Positions 52,063 through 62,381 of a DNA stretch of 64,000 nucleotides are shown piece after piece; positions within the stretch are counted from its first letter, which is position 1; each line of letters begins with the position of its first letter. This DNA is from Geminicoccaceae bacterium (GTDB lineage: Bacteria; Pseudomonadota; Alphaproteobacteria; Geminicoccales; Geminicoccaceae): NCBI GenBank assembly GCA_025999455.1, contig AP024683.1:1185501-1249500 (forward strand), given 5' to 3'. A model generated the notes under the pieces. It saw only the letters and a list, made by a program, of their open reading frames with translations. It made no database searches and had not been told where the DNA came from. The translations under genes and the position numbers were made by a program.

Positions 52063-52971
52063 TTGGACCGGCTGGATCTCGTGCAGGCCTTCGCCGCGGT
52101 CGCCGAGACCGGGAGCTTCTCGGCCGCCGCGGCGCGGCTCGGGATCGCTCGGGCACTCGTGAGCAAGCGGGTGGCGGCGCTCGAGCAGCGGCTCGGTGCC
52201 CGGCTCCTCGCGCGCACGACGCGCCGCGTCGGGCTCACCGGGGAGGGCAAGGCGTTCCTCCCCTACGCGCAGCGGATCCTCGCCGACTATCGCGAGGCGA
52301 TCGACGAGCTCGCGCGGCGGCGCGGCGAGCCCCAGGGACGGCTCAAGCTCGCGGCACCCATGAGCTTCGGCACCCGGCATCTCCCGGCGGTGCTCGCGAG
52401 CTTCGCCGAACGCCATCCCGCGCTCGAGCTCGAGCTCGTCCTCGAGGACCGCTTCGTCGATCTCGTCGAGGACGGGTTCGATCTGGCGTTGCGGATCGGT
52501 GACCTACCGGATTCCTCGCTGATCGCGCGGCATCTGGCGCCGATCCGCCTCGTCCTGTGCGCCGCCCCCGCTTATCTCGAACGGCACGGCACGCCGCACG
52601 AGCCGCGCGACCTGCGCCACCACCGCTGCCTGCATTACGGCTATCTCTCGACCGGCCAGCGCTGGCACCTCGAGCGGGAGGGGCGGCGCGAGACCGTGGC
52701 GGTCGCGGACCGGTTCGTCGCCAACAACGGCGACTTCCTGGCCGCCGCGGCCGAAGCCGGTGCCGGCATCGTGCTCGCACCGACCTTCATCGTCGGCGAT
52801 GCGCTCCGTGCCGGTCGCCTCGTGCGGGTGCTCGACGGTTGGGAGACGCCGCGCTTCGCGCTCTACGCGGTCTGGCCACCGGGGAGCCGGCCGCCGCCCC
52901 GGGTCCGCGCGCTCGTCGATTTCCTGGTCGGCCGGTTCGGCGATCCACCCTATTGGGACGAGGGGCTGTGA
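52063..52971 (+). CDS. LysR family transcriptional regulator
   Basis: A 302-residue regulator. N-terminal winged helix LDLVQAFAAVAETGSFSAAAARLGIARALVSKRVAALEQRLG, then the LysR effector domain (GRLKLAAPMSFGTRHLP, EAGAGIVLAPTFIVGD). TTG at 52063 follows GAGGGGCGG. Possibly controls the FAD oxidase gene 100 bp upstream on the same strand, but the usual divergent layout is missing. Confidence 0.9.
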   Translation: MDRLDLVQAFAAVAETGSFSAAAARLGIARALVSKRVAALEQRLGARLLARTTRRVGLTGEGKAFLPYAQRILADYREAIDELARRRGEPQGRLKLAAPMSFGTRHLPAVLASFAERHPALELELVLEDRFVDLVEDGFDLALRIGDLPDSSLIARHLAPIRLVLCAAPAYLERHGTPHEPRDLRHHRCLHYGYLSTGQRWHLEREGRRETVAVADRFVANNGDFLAAAAEAGAGIVLAPTFIVGDALRAGRLVRVLDGWETPRFALYAVWPPGSRPPPRVRALVDFLVGRFGDPPYWDEGL

Positions 52972-52975
52972 GGGG

Positions 52976-53173
52976 TCAGGCGGCCGTCTTGGTCTCGGTC
53001 TTGGCCTCGTCCTTGGGCGGCAACTGCGCCGTCTCGTCCTCCTTCATGCCCTGCTTGAAGTTTTTGATCCCCTTGGCGAGGTCGCCCATCACCTGGGGCA
53101 GCTTGCCGGCGCCGAAGATGATCAACACCACGGCCAGCACAACGAGCCAGTGCCAGATCGAAAACGTACCCAT
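52976..53173 (-). CDS. tatA: Twin-arginine translocase subunit TatA
   Basis: A 65-residue protein: short [38 protein letters not shown], with the FGAGKLP hinge and amphipathic helix of TatA, then an acidic Lys/Glu/Thr tail. TatB and TatC are not next to it, so it is an orphan tatA. ATG at 53171-53173. Confidence 0.92.
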   Translation of the reverse strand: MGTFSIWHWLVVLAVVLIIFGAGKLPQVMGDLAKGIKNFKQGMKEDETAQLPPKDEAKTETKTAA

Positions 53174-53292
53174 TCCTGCGTCTCCCTCGAGCGCGCTCCG
53201 GCCGACGGTAGCTGCGACCGTCGTCGATGCCAAGCAGGGGCCGGCGAGCGGCGATCGGGATCGGCCCCACGAGCGAGGAAGGTAGCACGCAC

Positions 53293-54375
53293 GTGCAGGA
53301 GGACCAGCCGGCAGGGGAGCGCAGCTGCGACGGGCCGCGGCTCGTCGTCGAGATCTCGGGGCACGGCTTCGGCCATGCCGGGCAGCTCGCGCCGATCCTG
53401 GCCGAGCTCCGGCGCCGGCGGCCGGGCTTGCGGCCGATCCTGCGCAGCAGCCTGCCGCACGAGGCGCTGGAGGCGATCCTGGGCGGTCCCTTCGACCGGG
53501 GCGAGCCGGCGCCCGACCCGTGCCTGCTCATGCACGATCCGGTGCGCGTCGATCTCGAGGCCACTCGGCGCGCTTACGCCGAGCTCGAAGCCAACTGGGA
53601 CGCGCTCGTCGAGCGCGAGGCCGTTCGGCTGCGGGCCCTCGCACCGGACCTCCTCGTCGCCAACATCGGCTTCCTGCCGCTTGCGGCCGCCGCCGTCGCC
53701 GGCATCCCGGCCGTGGCGATTTGCTCGCTCGACTGGGCCGACATCGCCGAGGCTTACGGGGTCGCCTCGCCGGCGATGATCGAGCGGATGCGCGCCGCCT
53801 ATCGACGTGCCGCGCTCACCCTCCTCCTCACCCCGCATCTGCCGATGCCCTGGCTCGAGCGGCGGGTCACCGTGGGCCCCGTGGCGCGCGTCGGGAAGCC
53901 GCGGCGGGCGGAGCTCCGCGCCACCCTCGGGCTCGCCCGTGACGCCTTTCTCGGCCTCGTCGCCTTCGGCGGGATCGCCGGCGCCGAAGGTCTCGCCGAG
54001 CTCCCGCGCCTCGACGGCGTGATCTGGCTCGTCGACCGGCTCGAGCGGCCCGACATGCTCTCGACCCGCGGCCTCGGCTTCGCGTTCCCCGACCTCTTGG
54101 CGAGCGTCGATCTCCTCGTGACCAAGACCGGCTACGGGCTCTTCGCCGAAGCGGCGGCGGCCGGCACGCCGCTCCTCTACCGACCGCGTCCCGACTGGCC
54201 GGAAGCACCCGGGCTCGAGGGTTGGATCCGTGAGGTCGGCATCGGCCGGCCGCTGCCGAACGATCCCGAGGGCATCGCCGCGGCCGTCGCGGCGGTGCGC
54301 GCGGCACCCCGACCGCTTCCGGTGCCGCCCACCGGTGTCGCCGAAGCGGTGGCCATTCTCGAGCGCCGGCTCTAG
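53293..54375 (+). CDS. GT-B glycosyltransferase-like protein (arabinokinase N-domain type)
   Basis: A 360-residue protein. [25 protein letters not shown] is the characteristic start of a GT-B fold related to the N-terminal domain of L-arabinokinases. [20 protein letters not shown] supplies the C-terminal nucleotide-sugar-binding helix. GTG at 53293 follows GAGGAAGG at ten bases; an ATG at 53227 would add a poorly conserved tail. The sugar donor is unknown. Divergent from tatA, 44 bp upstream of a dehydrogenase. Confidence 0.78.
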   Translation: MQEDQPAGERSCDGPRLVVEISGHGFGHAGQLAPILAELRRRRPGLRPILRSSLPHEALEAILGGPFDRGEPAPDPCLLMHDPVRVDLEATRRAYAELEANWDALVEREAVRLRALAPDLLVANIGFLPLAAAAVAGIPAVAICSLDWADIAEAYGVASPAMIERMRAAYRRAALTLLLTPHLPMPWLERRVTVGPVARVGKPRRAELRATLGLARDAFLGLVAFGGIAGAEGLAELPRLDGVIWLVDRLERPDMLSTRGLGFAFPDLLASVDLLVTKTGYGLFAEAAAAGTPLLYRPRPDWPEAPGLEGWIREVGIGRPLPNDPEGIAAAVAAVRAAPRPLPVPPTGVAEAVAILERRL

Positions 54376-54418
54376 AGCGGGGTCCGCGACAGGCAGCGAA
54401 GCAGACGAGGGGAACGAG

Positions 54419-55420
54419 ATGCGGGCGTACGAGATCCGACGGCCGGGGATGGACGGGCTCCGCCTCGTCGAGCGGCCGCGGCCGCAGCCGGGGCCGGGCG
54501 AGGTGCTCGTGCGGATCCGCGCCGTCTCGCTCAACTATCGCGACCTCGCGATCCTGCGCGATCCGCTCGCCCGCGGCATCGCGCTGCCGCGGCTCCCCTG
54601 CTCGGACGGGGCCGGCGAGGTCCTCGCGGTGGGCCCGGGGGTGACCCGCTTCCGGCCCGGCGATCGGGTGATCTCCTGCTTCTTCCAGGCCTGGGAGGCG
54701 GGGGCGATCGACGCCGCGGCGATGGCATCGGCACTCGGCGGGCCGATCGACGGGGTGCTCGCCGAGGAGGTCCTGTTGCGCGAGGGTGGGCTCACCCGCC
54801 TGCCGACGCATCTCGACTTCGCGGAAGCCGCGACCTTGCCCTGTGCGGCGCTCACCGCCTGGCACGCCCTCGTCGAGAGCGGCCGGCTCAGGCCCGGTGA
54901 GACCGTCCTCTGCCTCGGCACGGGCGGGGTCTCGCTGTTCGCCGTCCAGATCGCCCGGCTCGTGGGCGCCCAGCCGGTCCTCGTCTCCGGGAGCCCGGCC
55001 AAGCTCGAGCGGGTCGCCCGCCTCGGCGCCGCGGCGACGGTCGACCGGAGCGTGCGCCCCGACTGGGAGAAAGCCGTGCTCGAGCTCACCCGCGGCGTCG
55101 GCGTCGATCACGTCGTGGAAGTGGGCGGCGGCGGCACGCTCGCCCGCTCGATCGAGGCGACCCGGATCGGCGGCCACGTGGCCCTCATCGGGATCCTCGC
55201 GGGCGGAACGGTCGACCCGACGCCCATCATGCGCAAATCGATCCGCCTGCAGGGGATCTACGTGGGCTCCCGGGCCATGCAGGAGGCGATGGTGCGGGCC
55301 TTCGAAGCGGCCGAGCTCCGGCCGCTGATCGACCGCCGGTTCCGGTTCGAGGAGGCGAGCGAAGCCTTCCGCGCCCTCGAGCGGGCCGAGCACGTCGGCA
55401 AGATCGTGATCGAGCTCTGA
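54419..55420 (+). CDS. Zinc-free MDR NAD(P)-dependent alcohol dehydrogenase
   Basis: A 333-residue MDR enzyme. GroES-like part with RAVSLNYRDLAILRDPLAR, then the Rossmann part VLCLGTGGVSLFAVQIARLVGA. The typical catalytic Zn Cys pair is missing; NYRDL is in the quinone oxidoreductase-like group. ATG at 54419 follows GAGGGGAAC. Substrate unknown; it follows the GT-B gene at 43 bp. Confidence 0.86.
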   Translation: MRAYEIRRPGMDGLRLVERPRPQPGPGEVLVRIRAVSLNYRDLAILRDPLARGIALPRLPCSDGAGEVLAVGPGVTRFRPGDRVISCFFQAWEAGAIDAAAMASALGGPIDGVLAEEVLLREGGLTRLPTHLDFAEAATLPCAALTAWHALVESGRLRPGETVLCLGTGGVSLFAVQIARLVGAQPVLVSGSPAKLERVARLGAAATVDRSVRPDWEKAVLELTRGVGVDHVVEVGGGGTLARSIEATRIGGHVALIGILAGGTVDPTPIMRKSIRLQGIYVGSRAMQEAMVRAFEAAELRPLIDRRFRFEEASEAFRALERAEHVGKIVIEL

Positions 55421-55441
55421 GGCCGCTCGGCTCCCGGCCGA

Positions 55442-57004
55442 TCAGAGCCGATCGATCACGCCGTCGGCCAAGAGGCTCGCGAGGTCGGTGCCGAGATCGC
55501 CTTGCACGGTGGCGACGAGGGTCGGTCGCGCCCGCCCCGCCCCGTCCGCATCGACGAAGACCTGCACGGCGTCGCCACGGCCGCGCAGCGAGAGGTACGG
55601 GCGGAGGTCGGTCCCGTCGGCGAGGCCGGACAGGAGCTCGCCGATCAGCAACCGATCGCCGGCGGCCTTGGAGAAGTCGGTGATCGTGGCGACGCTGCGG
55701 GCCACGTCGCCGACGACGAACTCGTCCGCGCCGGCACCGCCCGTGAGCCGGTCGCGACCCGCGCCACCGCGCAAGCGGTCGTCACCGGCGCCGCCCTCGA
55801 GCAGGTCGTTGCCGGCTCCGCCCCCGAGCTCGTCGTCGCCCGCCCCGCCGAGGAGCTCGTCGTTGCCGAGGAGCCCGGCCAAGAGATTGTCGCCGTCGTT
55901 GCCGATCAACCGGTTGGCGAGGGCGTTGCCGATCGCGTCGTGGTCGCCGTCCCCCTGGAGGTCGGCGTTCTCGACGTGCTCGAAGGTTTCGAGCTCGATG
56001 CTGCCGTCGAAGCTGATCGTGTCGATTCCGCCGTTGCGCGCCTCGATCACGATGTCGGCCGGGCCGTCGATCAGGTAGATGTCGTTGCCTTTGCCGCCGC
56101 GCAGCGTGTCGACCCCGCCGCCGCCCCCGAGCAGATTGGCGCGGTCGTTGCCCGTGATCTCGTTGTCGAGCTCGTTGCCGACGCCGTCGATCGCCGAACG
56201 GCCCACCAATACGAGCTTTTCGACGTGATCGGGTAACTCGTAGGTGACGGTCGAGAGCACCGTGTCGGTGCCCCCGTCGGCTTCCTCGACGACTTGGTCG
56301 TCCTCGTCGTCGACGAGGTAGGTGTCGTCGCCGTCGCCGCCCACGAGCTCGTCGGCCCCGCCCCGACCGTCGAGCCGGTTGTCACCGTCGTTGCCGACGA
56401 TCCTGTTGGCGAGCGCGTTGCCGGTGCCGGTCGGATCGCCGGGACCGGTGAGGATCAGCTCCTCGACATGGTCCGGCAGGGTGAAACTCAGCGCGGTTTC
56501 GACCGTGTCGGTGCCCTGGCTCGGGAGCTCGACGACCCGGTCGCGCGGATCGTCGACAACGTAGAAGTCGTCGCCCTCGCCGCCGGCCAAGAGATCGGCC
56601 CCTTCGTTGCCGTCGAGGACGTCGTCGCCCGCGAAGCCCCGGAGCTCGTCGGCGCCGGTGCTGCCCAGGATCTCGTCGTCGCCCGTGAGGAAGGCCTCGA
56701 AGAAGGCGAGGGCGTCGGTATCCTCGACCGCGGCCAGGAGGTCGGGAACCGGCACCTCGGCACCGGTCAACGAGAACCAGAGCTCGTCGTCCCGATAGAC
56801 GTCGACGGCCGTGATCGTGCCGTCGACGAGGTTACCGTCGTCGTCGTAGACGAGATCTTCGCCCAGGACGTCGAGCTCGAGGTCGCCGGCGGTCAGCACG
56901 ACGCCGGTCTCGTCGGCGAAGCTCGGCTCCGCCCCGGCGAGCGCCCCCACCGGCACGGCCGACATGCGCAGCGGCCGATCGAAATCCGCGTCGAGCTCGG
57001 CCAT
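55442..57004 (-). CDS. Large RTX (haemolysin-type calcium-binding) repeat protein
   Basis: A 520-residue acidic protein. The first 100 residues are a distinct N-terminal domain. About ten RTX blocks follow (NGDNRLDGRGGADELVGGDGDDTYL, GGAGDDELGGGAGNDLLEGGAGDDRLRGG types), ending in the GGAGADEFVVGD.ARSVATITDFSK C-terminal targeting element of type I secretion. Such proteins bind calcium after export and act as surface, adhesin or enzymatic modules. No HlyB/HlyD/TolC genes are in the window. ATG at 57002-57004 follows GGAGGGA. Two RTX proteins and a LapG-like protease in one window is notable. Confidence 0.87.
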   Translation of the reverse strand: MAELDADFDRPLRMSAVPVGALAGAEPSFADETGVVLTAGDLELDVLGEDLVYDDDGNLVDGTITAVDVYRDDELWFSLTGAEVPVPDLLAAVEDTDALAFFEAFLTGDDEILGSTGADELRGFAGDDVLDGNEGADLLAGGEGDDFYVVDDPRDRVVELPSQGTDTVETALSFTLPDHVEELILTGPGDPTGTGNALANRIVGNDGDNRLDGRGGADELVGGDGDDTYLVDDEDDQVVEEADGGTDTVLSTVTYELPDHVEKLVLVGRSAIDGVGNELDNEITGNDRANLLGGGGGVDTLRGGKGNDIYLIDGPADIVIEARNGGIDTISFDGSIELETFEHVENADLQGDGDHDAIGNALANRLIGNDGDNLLAGLLGNDELLGGAGDDELGGGAGNDLLEGGAGDDRLRGGAGRDRLTGGAGADEFVVGDVARSVATITDFSKAAGDRLLIGELLSGLADGTDLRPYLSLRGRGDAVQVFVDADGAGRARPTLVATVQGDLGTDLASLLADGVIDRL

Positions 57005-57080
57005 CGCTCCCTCCACCCGAGATCACGGGCGGAGGATACTGCTCCGGAGCTCGTCCTTCAACCTGGAGGAGAAAACGCTG

Positions 57081-58436
57081 TCAGTTTTTCGCCGGATCGC
57101 CGGCGAAGGCGCGCTCCATCTCCCGGCGGACGCGGACCGCCGGGTCGTTCTCGTCGATCGCGACGTCCGACCAGCGGATCTTGCCGCCCATCGGCACGGG
57201 CTTCAAAAGCTTGACGTCGTGGGCGAGGCCCAGGGGCAGATAGCCCTCGCGCAGGCTCACCTCGGCCGGCACCTGCTTGCCCCAGACGCAATAGCCGCCC
57301 TCGCCGTCCAGGATCTCGCCCGGTTGGAGGTCGCGCTTGGCGGTGGCGACGACGTCGGCGAAGAAACCGATCGGCGCGCCCGTGGGTTCACCCCGCAAGG
57401 CCACCGAAGCCACCGAAATGCCGAGCTCGAGCCCGATCAGGTGGGTCGGCCGGTACATCGCCATGTAGGAGAAGGTGTCGTCCGGCAGGAGCCGGTATTC
57501 TTCGGCGCAATATTTGACGTAGTCGTGGCCACAGGCGACGACGACGTAAGTACCCTGCTGGATCTCGTCGGGGACCGGCGTCTTGTCCCGGTAGAGCGAG
57601 GAGACGACCTCGGTCGTGCCGCGGATCGCGAGGCAGCCGCCGTCGACCGCCGGCTTGCAGACCTGCGCGAGCTTGCGCGCCGGGCAGGGCGGGAAGGAGA
57701 GCCCGTCGGGCTGCGGCCGGAGCCCCGTGGCGTTGCACACGGCACTCATCTCGATGCCGGACTTGGTCCCGTCGATGAAACTGTTGAACATCTTCGGGTT
57801 CATCCGGCCGCGCTCGGCCTTCTCGCGGGACAGGCCGAAATGCTCCCAGACCGTGTCGGGCGTGCTGTGGTGGAAGGAGGGATGGTAACGGGTGCCCTTG
57901 CCGGCGGCCACGACCTCGAACCCGCAGGCCCGCGCCCAGTCGACGTGCTCGCAGATCAAAGCCGGCTGGTCGCCGTAGGCGAGGCTGTAGACGACGCCGG
58001 CCTCACGGGCCTTGCGGGCGAGCAAGGGCCCGGCCACGACGTCGGCCTCGACGTTGACCATGACGATGTGCTTGCGTTCGGCGATCGCGCGCAGGCAATG
58101 GCGGATGCCGACCTTGGGGTCGCCCGTCGCCTCGATCACGACCTCGACCGCCGGGTGGGCAAGCAGCGCGCCACTGTCGTCGAGGACGCAGGTGGCCCCG
58201 GATTTCGCGGCCTCGTCGAGCGTGCGGGCGGCGAAGCGCTCGTCCTCCCAGCCGCAATAGCGCAGATTGGCCTTGGCCCGGTCGGGGGCGAGGTCGGCGA
58301 TCCCGACCACGTGGATCCCCGGTGTGCGGCGCGCCTGGGCGAGGAACATGGTGCCGAACTTGCCGGCCCCGATCATGCCCACGCCGATCGGCCGGCCCGC
58401 CGCGGCCCGCTCGAGGAGTTTCCGGTGCAGGTTCAC
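57081..58436 (-). CDS. NAD(P)-dependent oxidoreductase with C-terminal SAF domain
   Basis: A 451-residue protein. Rossmann domain GVGMIGAGKFGTMFLAQARR and VVIEATGDPKVGIRHCL of the Gfo/Idh / homoserine-dehydrogenase-like group. The C-terminal DLQPGEILDGEGGYCVWGKQVPAE to SLREGYLPLGLAHDVKL stretch is a SAF domain. Such fusions act on sugar acids or apiose-type substrates. GTG at 58434-58436 follows GGGAGGCGAG. Divergent from an MDR gene. Confidence 0.84.
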   Translation of the reverse strand: MNLHRKLLERAAAGRPIGVGMIGAGKFGTMFLAQARRTPGIHVVGIADLAPDRAKANLRYCGWEDERFAARTLDEAAKSGATCVLDDSGALLAHPAVEVVIEATGDPKVGIRHCLRAIAERKHIVMVNVEADVVAGPLLARKAREAGVVYSLAYGDQPALICEHVDWARACGFEVVAAGKGTRYHPSFHHSTPDTVWEHFGLSREKAERGRMNPKMFNSFIDGTKSGIEMSAVCNATGLRPQPDGLSFPPCPARKLAQVCKPAVDGGCLAIRGTTEVVSSLYRDKTPVPDEIQQGTYVVVACGHDYVKYCAEEYRLLPDDTFSYMAMYRPTHLIGLELGISVASVALRGEPTGAPIGFFADVVATAKRDLQPGEILDGEGGYCVWGKQVPAEVSLREGYLPLGLAHDVKLLKPVPMGGKIRWSDVAIDENDPAVRVRREMERAFAGDPAKN

Positions 58437-58528
58437 GGTTGCTCGCCTCCCGCTGGTCGCCGCGCGCGGCGGCGCTATAGCGGGACGGCCGCGGGCGGAC
58501 AACGCGCCGGGAAGCGGGGAGCGATGCG

Positions 58529-59548
58529 ATGGCCGAAGTCAACCGACAATGGCGGCTCGTGCGCCGGGTCGAGGGCATGCCCTCGGTGGAGGATTGGCGG
58601 CTCGTGGAGGCGCCCGTGCCGACCGTCGAGCCCGGGACCTTCCTCGCCCGGGCGATTTATCTCGACGTGGCGCCCTACATGCGGGCGCGGATCGCCGCGG
58701 TCAGGAACTATGCCCGCGGCGTGGAGCCGGGCGAGGTGATGATCGGCGGCGCCGTCGCCCGCATCGTCGCGAGCCGCGCGCCCGGCTGGAAAGAGGGTGA
58801 GCTCGTCGTCACCGATTTCGGCTTCGGCTGGCAGGACTACGCGCTCCTGCGCCCCGAGGCCGTGCGCCGGGTGGACCCCACACTCGCCCCGCCCGAGACC
58901 TGGCTCGACGTCATGGGCCTCAACGGCGTCACCGCCTGGTTCGCGTTGTTCGAGACGGGCGCGCTGCGGCCGGGCGATCGGGTGCTGATCTCCGCCGCGG
59001 CCGGCTCGGTGGGTCAGCTCGCGGGCCAGCTCGCGCGGCTCGCAGGCGCGGTCCCCTACGCGGTCGCCTCGACCGCGGCCAAGATCGCCTGGTGCCGCGA
59101 GATCGGCTTCGAGGGCGGCATCGCGCACCGCGACTGCGAGGATCTCGCCGGGGCGATCCGGGCGATGTTGCCCAACGGGGTCGATCTCTACGTCGACAAC
59201 ACGGCGGGGCCCATCCACGACGCGGTGCTGCAGAACCTCGCGCCACGGGCGCGGATCGTGGTCGTCGGCACGGTGAGCCTCGCCGACCGGCTCGGCCGGC
59301 CCGACATCGGCCCGCGCTTCTTCCGCGAGATCCTGGTCGCCCGGGCGCGGATCGAGGGCTTCCTCGTGCTCGACTTCGAGAAGCGCTGGGGCGAAGCTTG
59401 GGCGCGGCTCGCCGAGCTCCTGCGGGCCGGGCGGATCGTGACCCGCTACGACGTGGCCGACGGCCTCGAGCGGACACCCGAGGCGTTCCTGCGCGTCCTG
59501 CGCGGCGACAATCTCGGCAAACAGCTCGTCCGGGTGAGCGCGGGCTGA
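58529..59548 (+). CDS. NADP-dependent MDR oxidoreductase (leukotriene B4 dehydrogenase/CurA type)
   Basis: A 339-residue MDR reductase. YLDVAPYMRARI and GLNGVTAWFALFETGALRPGDRVLISAAAGSVGQLAGQLARL are hallmarks of the zinc-free double-bond reductase/CurA group. It reduces alpha,beta-unsaturated ketones with NADPH. ATG at 58529 follows GGGGAGCGATGCG. Divergent from the SAF-domain dehydrogenase, 92 bp apart. Confidence 0.88.
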   Translation: MAEVNRQWRLVRRVEGMPSVEDWRLVEAPVPTVEPGTFLARAIYLDVAPYMRARIAAVRNYARGVEPGEVMIGGAVARIVASRAPGWKEGELVVTDFGFGWQDYALLRPEAVRRVDPTLAPPETWLDVMGLNGVTAWFALFETGALRPGDRVLISAAAGSVGQLAGQLARLAGAVPYAVASTAAKIAWCREIGFEGGIAHRDCEDLAGAIRAMLPNGVDLYVDNTAGPIHDAVLQNLAPRARIVVVGTVSLADRLGRPDIGPRFFREILVARARIEGFLVLDFEKRWGEAWARLAELLRAGRIVTRYDVADGLERTPEAFLRVLRGDNLGKQLVRVSAG

Positions 59549-59587
59549 ACCGAAGTCGACCCAAAGCCGGGCCGCCGGTCGACCGGC

Positions 59588-60997
59588 TCAGACGTGGATC
59601 GGCTTCGCCCAGGCGGCGAGCGCCGCTTCCTTGACGGCCTCCTCGAGCGTGGGGTGCGGGTGGCTCGTCCGCGCGAGGTCTTCGGCCGTGGCGCCGAACT
59701 CGAGGGCGAGGGCCAATTCGGCGATCATCGTACCGGCGTCGGGGCCGATCAGGTGGCAGCCCAAGATCCGATCGGTCGCGGCATCGGTGAGGATCTTGAC
59801 GAAGCCTTCCGCGGCACCGACCGCACGCGCCCGGCTGTTGGCCGTGAAGGGGAACTTGCCGACTTTGTAGGCGCGGCCCTCGGCTTTCAACTGCTCCTCG
59901 GTCTTGCCGACCGCCGCGACCTCGGGGTGGCAGTAGATGACGCCCGGGACCCGGTCGTAATCGTGCTGCGGCTTCTGCCCCGCGATCCACTCGATGCAGT
60001 GGATCCCGTCCTCTTCCGCCTTGTGGGCGAGCATGGGGCCCTCGATGACGTCGCCGATCGCCCAGATGCCCGGCACGGTCGTGCGGAAATGGCCGTCGGT
60101 CTTCACCCGGCCGCGCTCGTCCACGGCGACGCCCACCTCGGCGGCGCCGAGCCCCTCGGTGTAGGGCCGCCGGCCGATCGCCACGAGCACGACGTCGGCC
60201 GCGAGGGTCTCGGGCGGACCGCCCGCGACCGGCTCGACCACGACCGCCACGCCCTCACCGGCCTTCTCCACGCCCACGACCTTGGTCGCGAGGCGGAAGC
60301 GGAGGCCCTGGCGGCTGAGGACCTTCTGCAGCTCCTTCGAGAGCTCGAGGTCCATGCCGGGGGTGATCCGGTCGAGGAACTCGACGACCGTCACTTCCGC
60401 GCCGAGCCGGCGCCAGACGGTGCCGAGCTCGAGGCCGATGTAGCCCGCGCCCACCACGACGAGCCGGCCCGGCACGCGCTCGAGGTCGAGGGCACCGGTC
60501 GAGGAGACGATCCGCTCCTCGTCGATCGTGACACCCGGCAACGGGGTGGGTTCGGAGCCGGTCGCGATGACGATGTTCTTGGTCGCGAGCTCGCGGGTCG
60601 AGCCGTCGGCCAATTGGACCATCACTTTGCCGGGGGCGGCGATCCGCCCCGTGCCGACGAGATGGTCGACCTTGTTCTTCTTGAAGAGGAACTCGATACC
60701 CTTGGTGAGCCCCTCGACGACCTTGTCCTTGAAGTCGAGCATGGCGCCGAGGTCGAGGCTCACCTCCCCCGTGCGGATGCCGAAGCGGCCGAGCCCGTGC
60801 TTCGCCTCCTCGTAGAGGTGCGAGGCGTGCAACAGGGCCTTCGAGGGGATGCAGCCGACGTTGAGGCAGGTGCCGCCGAGCGTGCCGCGCTTTTCCACGC
60901 AGGCCACCTTCATGCCGAGCTGCGCGGCCTTGATGGCGGCCACGTAGCCGCCCGGGCCGCCGCCGATCAGGACGACGTCGTAAAGGGGCTCGGACAT
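59588..60997 (-). CDS. lpdA: Dihydrolipoyl dehydrogenase
   Basis: A 469-residue E3 flavoprotein. FAD motif [16 protein letters not shown], redox disulfide [15 protein letters not shown] motif [13 protein letters not shown], and the C-terminal [15 protein letters not shown] with the His-Glu catalytic pair. Length fits the family exactly. It serves pyruvate or 2-oxoglutarate dehydrogenase complexes; the E1 and E2 genes are not adjacent. ATG at 60995-60997. Confidence 0.96.
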   Translation of the reverse strand: MSEPLYDVVLIGGGPGGYVAAIKAAQLGMKVACVEKRGTLGGTCLNVGCIPSKALLHASHLYEEAKHGLGRFGIRTGEVSLDLGAMLDFKDKVVEGLTKGIEFLFKKNKVDHLVGTGRIAAPGKVMVQLADGSTRELATKNIVIATGSEPTPLPGVTIDEERIVSSTGALDLERVPGRLVVVGAGYIGLELGTVWRRLGAEVTVVEFLDRITPGMDLELSKELQKVLSRQGLRFRLATKVVGVEKAGEGVAVVVEPVAGGPPETLAADVVLVAIGRRPYTEGLGAAEVGVAVDERGRVKTDGHFRTTVPGIWAIGDVIEGPMLAHKAEEDGIHCIEWIAGQKPQHDYDRVPGVIYCHPEVAAVGKTEEQLKAEGRAYKVGKFPFTANSRARAVGAAEGFVKILTDAATDRILGCHLIGPDAGTMIAELALALEFGATAEDLARTSHPHPTLEEAVKEAALAAWAKPIHV

Positions 60998-61095
60998 GAG
61001 GGCGCGCTCCCGGCTGGCTCGAGGTGCGGGCCGCTCCTAGCAGCCGACCGGTGCGCCGTCACCGCGGCGCCGCGGCATGGCTTCCGGGCGCGGGT

Positions 61096-62337
61096 TCAGG
61101 CCGCGTCGCGGCGGCCGAAGCGCCGCTCGACATAGTCCTCGACCATCGCCCGGAATTCGCGGGCGATGTTCTCGCCGCGCAAGGTCGCGACCTTCTTGCC
61201 GTCGACGAAGACCGGTGCGACCGGGCTCTCGCCGGTGCCCGGCAGCGAGATCCCGATGTCGGCGTGCTTGCTCTCGCCCGGGCCGTTGACGATGCAGCCC
61301 ATGACCGCGACGTTGAGTGTTTCGACGCCGGGATAGCGGGTCTTCCAGATCGGCATCTGCGCGGCGAGCCAGCCTTGGATCTCGGCCGCGAGCTCTTGGA
61401 AGAAGCTGCTCGTCGTCCGTCCGCAGCCCGGGCAAGCGGCGACTTGTGGGGTGAAGGAGCGGAGCCCGAGCGACTGCAGGATCTGCTGGCAGACCTGGAC
61501 TTCGAGGGTGCGCGGTTCGCCCGGCGCCGGGGTCAAGGAGCAGCGGATCGTGTCGCCGATGCCTTCCTGCAACAGGAGCGAGAGGGCGGCGGTCGTGGCG
61601 ACGATGCCCTTCACCCCCATGCCGGCCTCGGTGAGGCCGAGATGCAGGGCATAGGAGGAACGCCGCGCGAGCTCGCGGTAGACCGCGACCATGTCCTGCA
61701 CGCGGCTCACCTTGGCCGAGATCACGATCCGGTCGGGCGGCAGGCCGATCCGCTCGGCGTGCGCGGCACTCTCGAGGGCCGAGCGGACGAGGGCCTCGCG
61801 CAGGACGAACTCGGCCGGCTGCGGGTCGGGCCGGGCGGCGTTGGCGTCCATGAGCCGGGCCGCGAGATCCTGATCGAGCGAGCCCCAATTGACCCCGATC
61901 CGGACCGGCCGGTCGTGGCGCAGCGCCGCCTCGATCATCTGCTCGAATTGCCGGTCGCGCTTGTCGCCGAAGCCGACGTTGCCGGGATTGATCCGCAGCT
62001 TGGCGAGGCAACGGCCAAGCTCCGGCACTTCGGCCAAGAGGCGATGGCCGTTGTAGTGGAAGTCGCCGACGAGCGGCAGGTCGCGGAAGCCCATGAGGTC
62101 GAGCCGATCGCGGATGATCGGCACGGCGCGGGCGGCGGCCTCGTTGTTGACGGTGATCCGGACGATCTCGGAGCCGGCGCGGGCGAGCTCGACGATCTGA
62201 TCGGTGGTGGCGTCCGGATCGGCCGTGTCGGTGTTCGTCATCGACTGGACGACGATCGGCGCCCCACCACCGACCGTGACCGATCCGACGCGCACCGCAT
62301 GGGTGCGGTGGCGGCGGATCTCGGCGAGTGCGACCAT
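61096..62337 (-). CDS. ispG: 4-hydroxy-3-methylbut-2-enyl-diphosphate synthase (flavodoxin)
   Basis: A 413-residue enzyme of the non-mevalonate isoprenoid pathway. [28 protein letters not shown] and NWGSLD in the TIM barrel; the [4Fe-4S] Cys pattern ACPGCGRT with [17 protein letters not shown]. It converts cyclic methylerythritol diphosphate to HMBPP. ATG at 62335-62337 follows CGGAGGAGC. Downstream of the RodZ-like gene at 44 bp, a usual alphaproteobacterial order. Confidence 0.96.
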   Translation of the reverse strand: MVALAEIRRHRTHAVRVGSVTVGGGAPIVVQSMTNTDTADPDATTDQIVELARAGSEIVRITVNNEAAARAVPIIRDRLDLMGFRDLPLVGDFHYNGHRLLAEVPELGRCLAKLRINPGNVGFGDKRDRQFEQMIEAALRHDRPVRIGVNWGSLDQDLAARLMDANAARPDPQPAEFVLREALVRSALESAAHAERIGLPPDRIVISAKVSRVQDMVAVYRELARRSSYALHLGLTEAGMGVKGIVATTAALSLLLQEGIGDTIRCSLTPAPGEPRTLEVQVCQQILQSLGLRSFTPQVAACPGCGRTTSSFFQELAAEIQGWLAAQMPIWKTRYPGVETLNVAVMGCIVNGPGESKHADIGISLPGTGESPVAPVFVDGKKVATLRGENIAREFRAMVEDYVERRFGRRDAA

Positions 62338-62381
62338 GCGCTCCTCCGGCTTCCGCTCGGCTCGTGCCGGGGCGGTCGACC

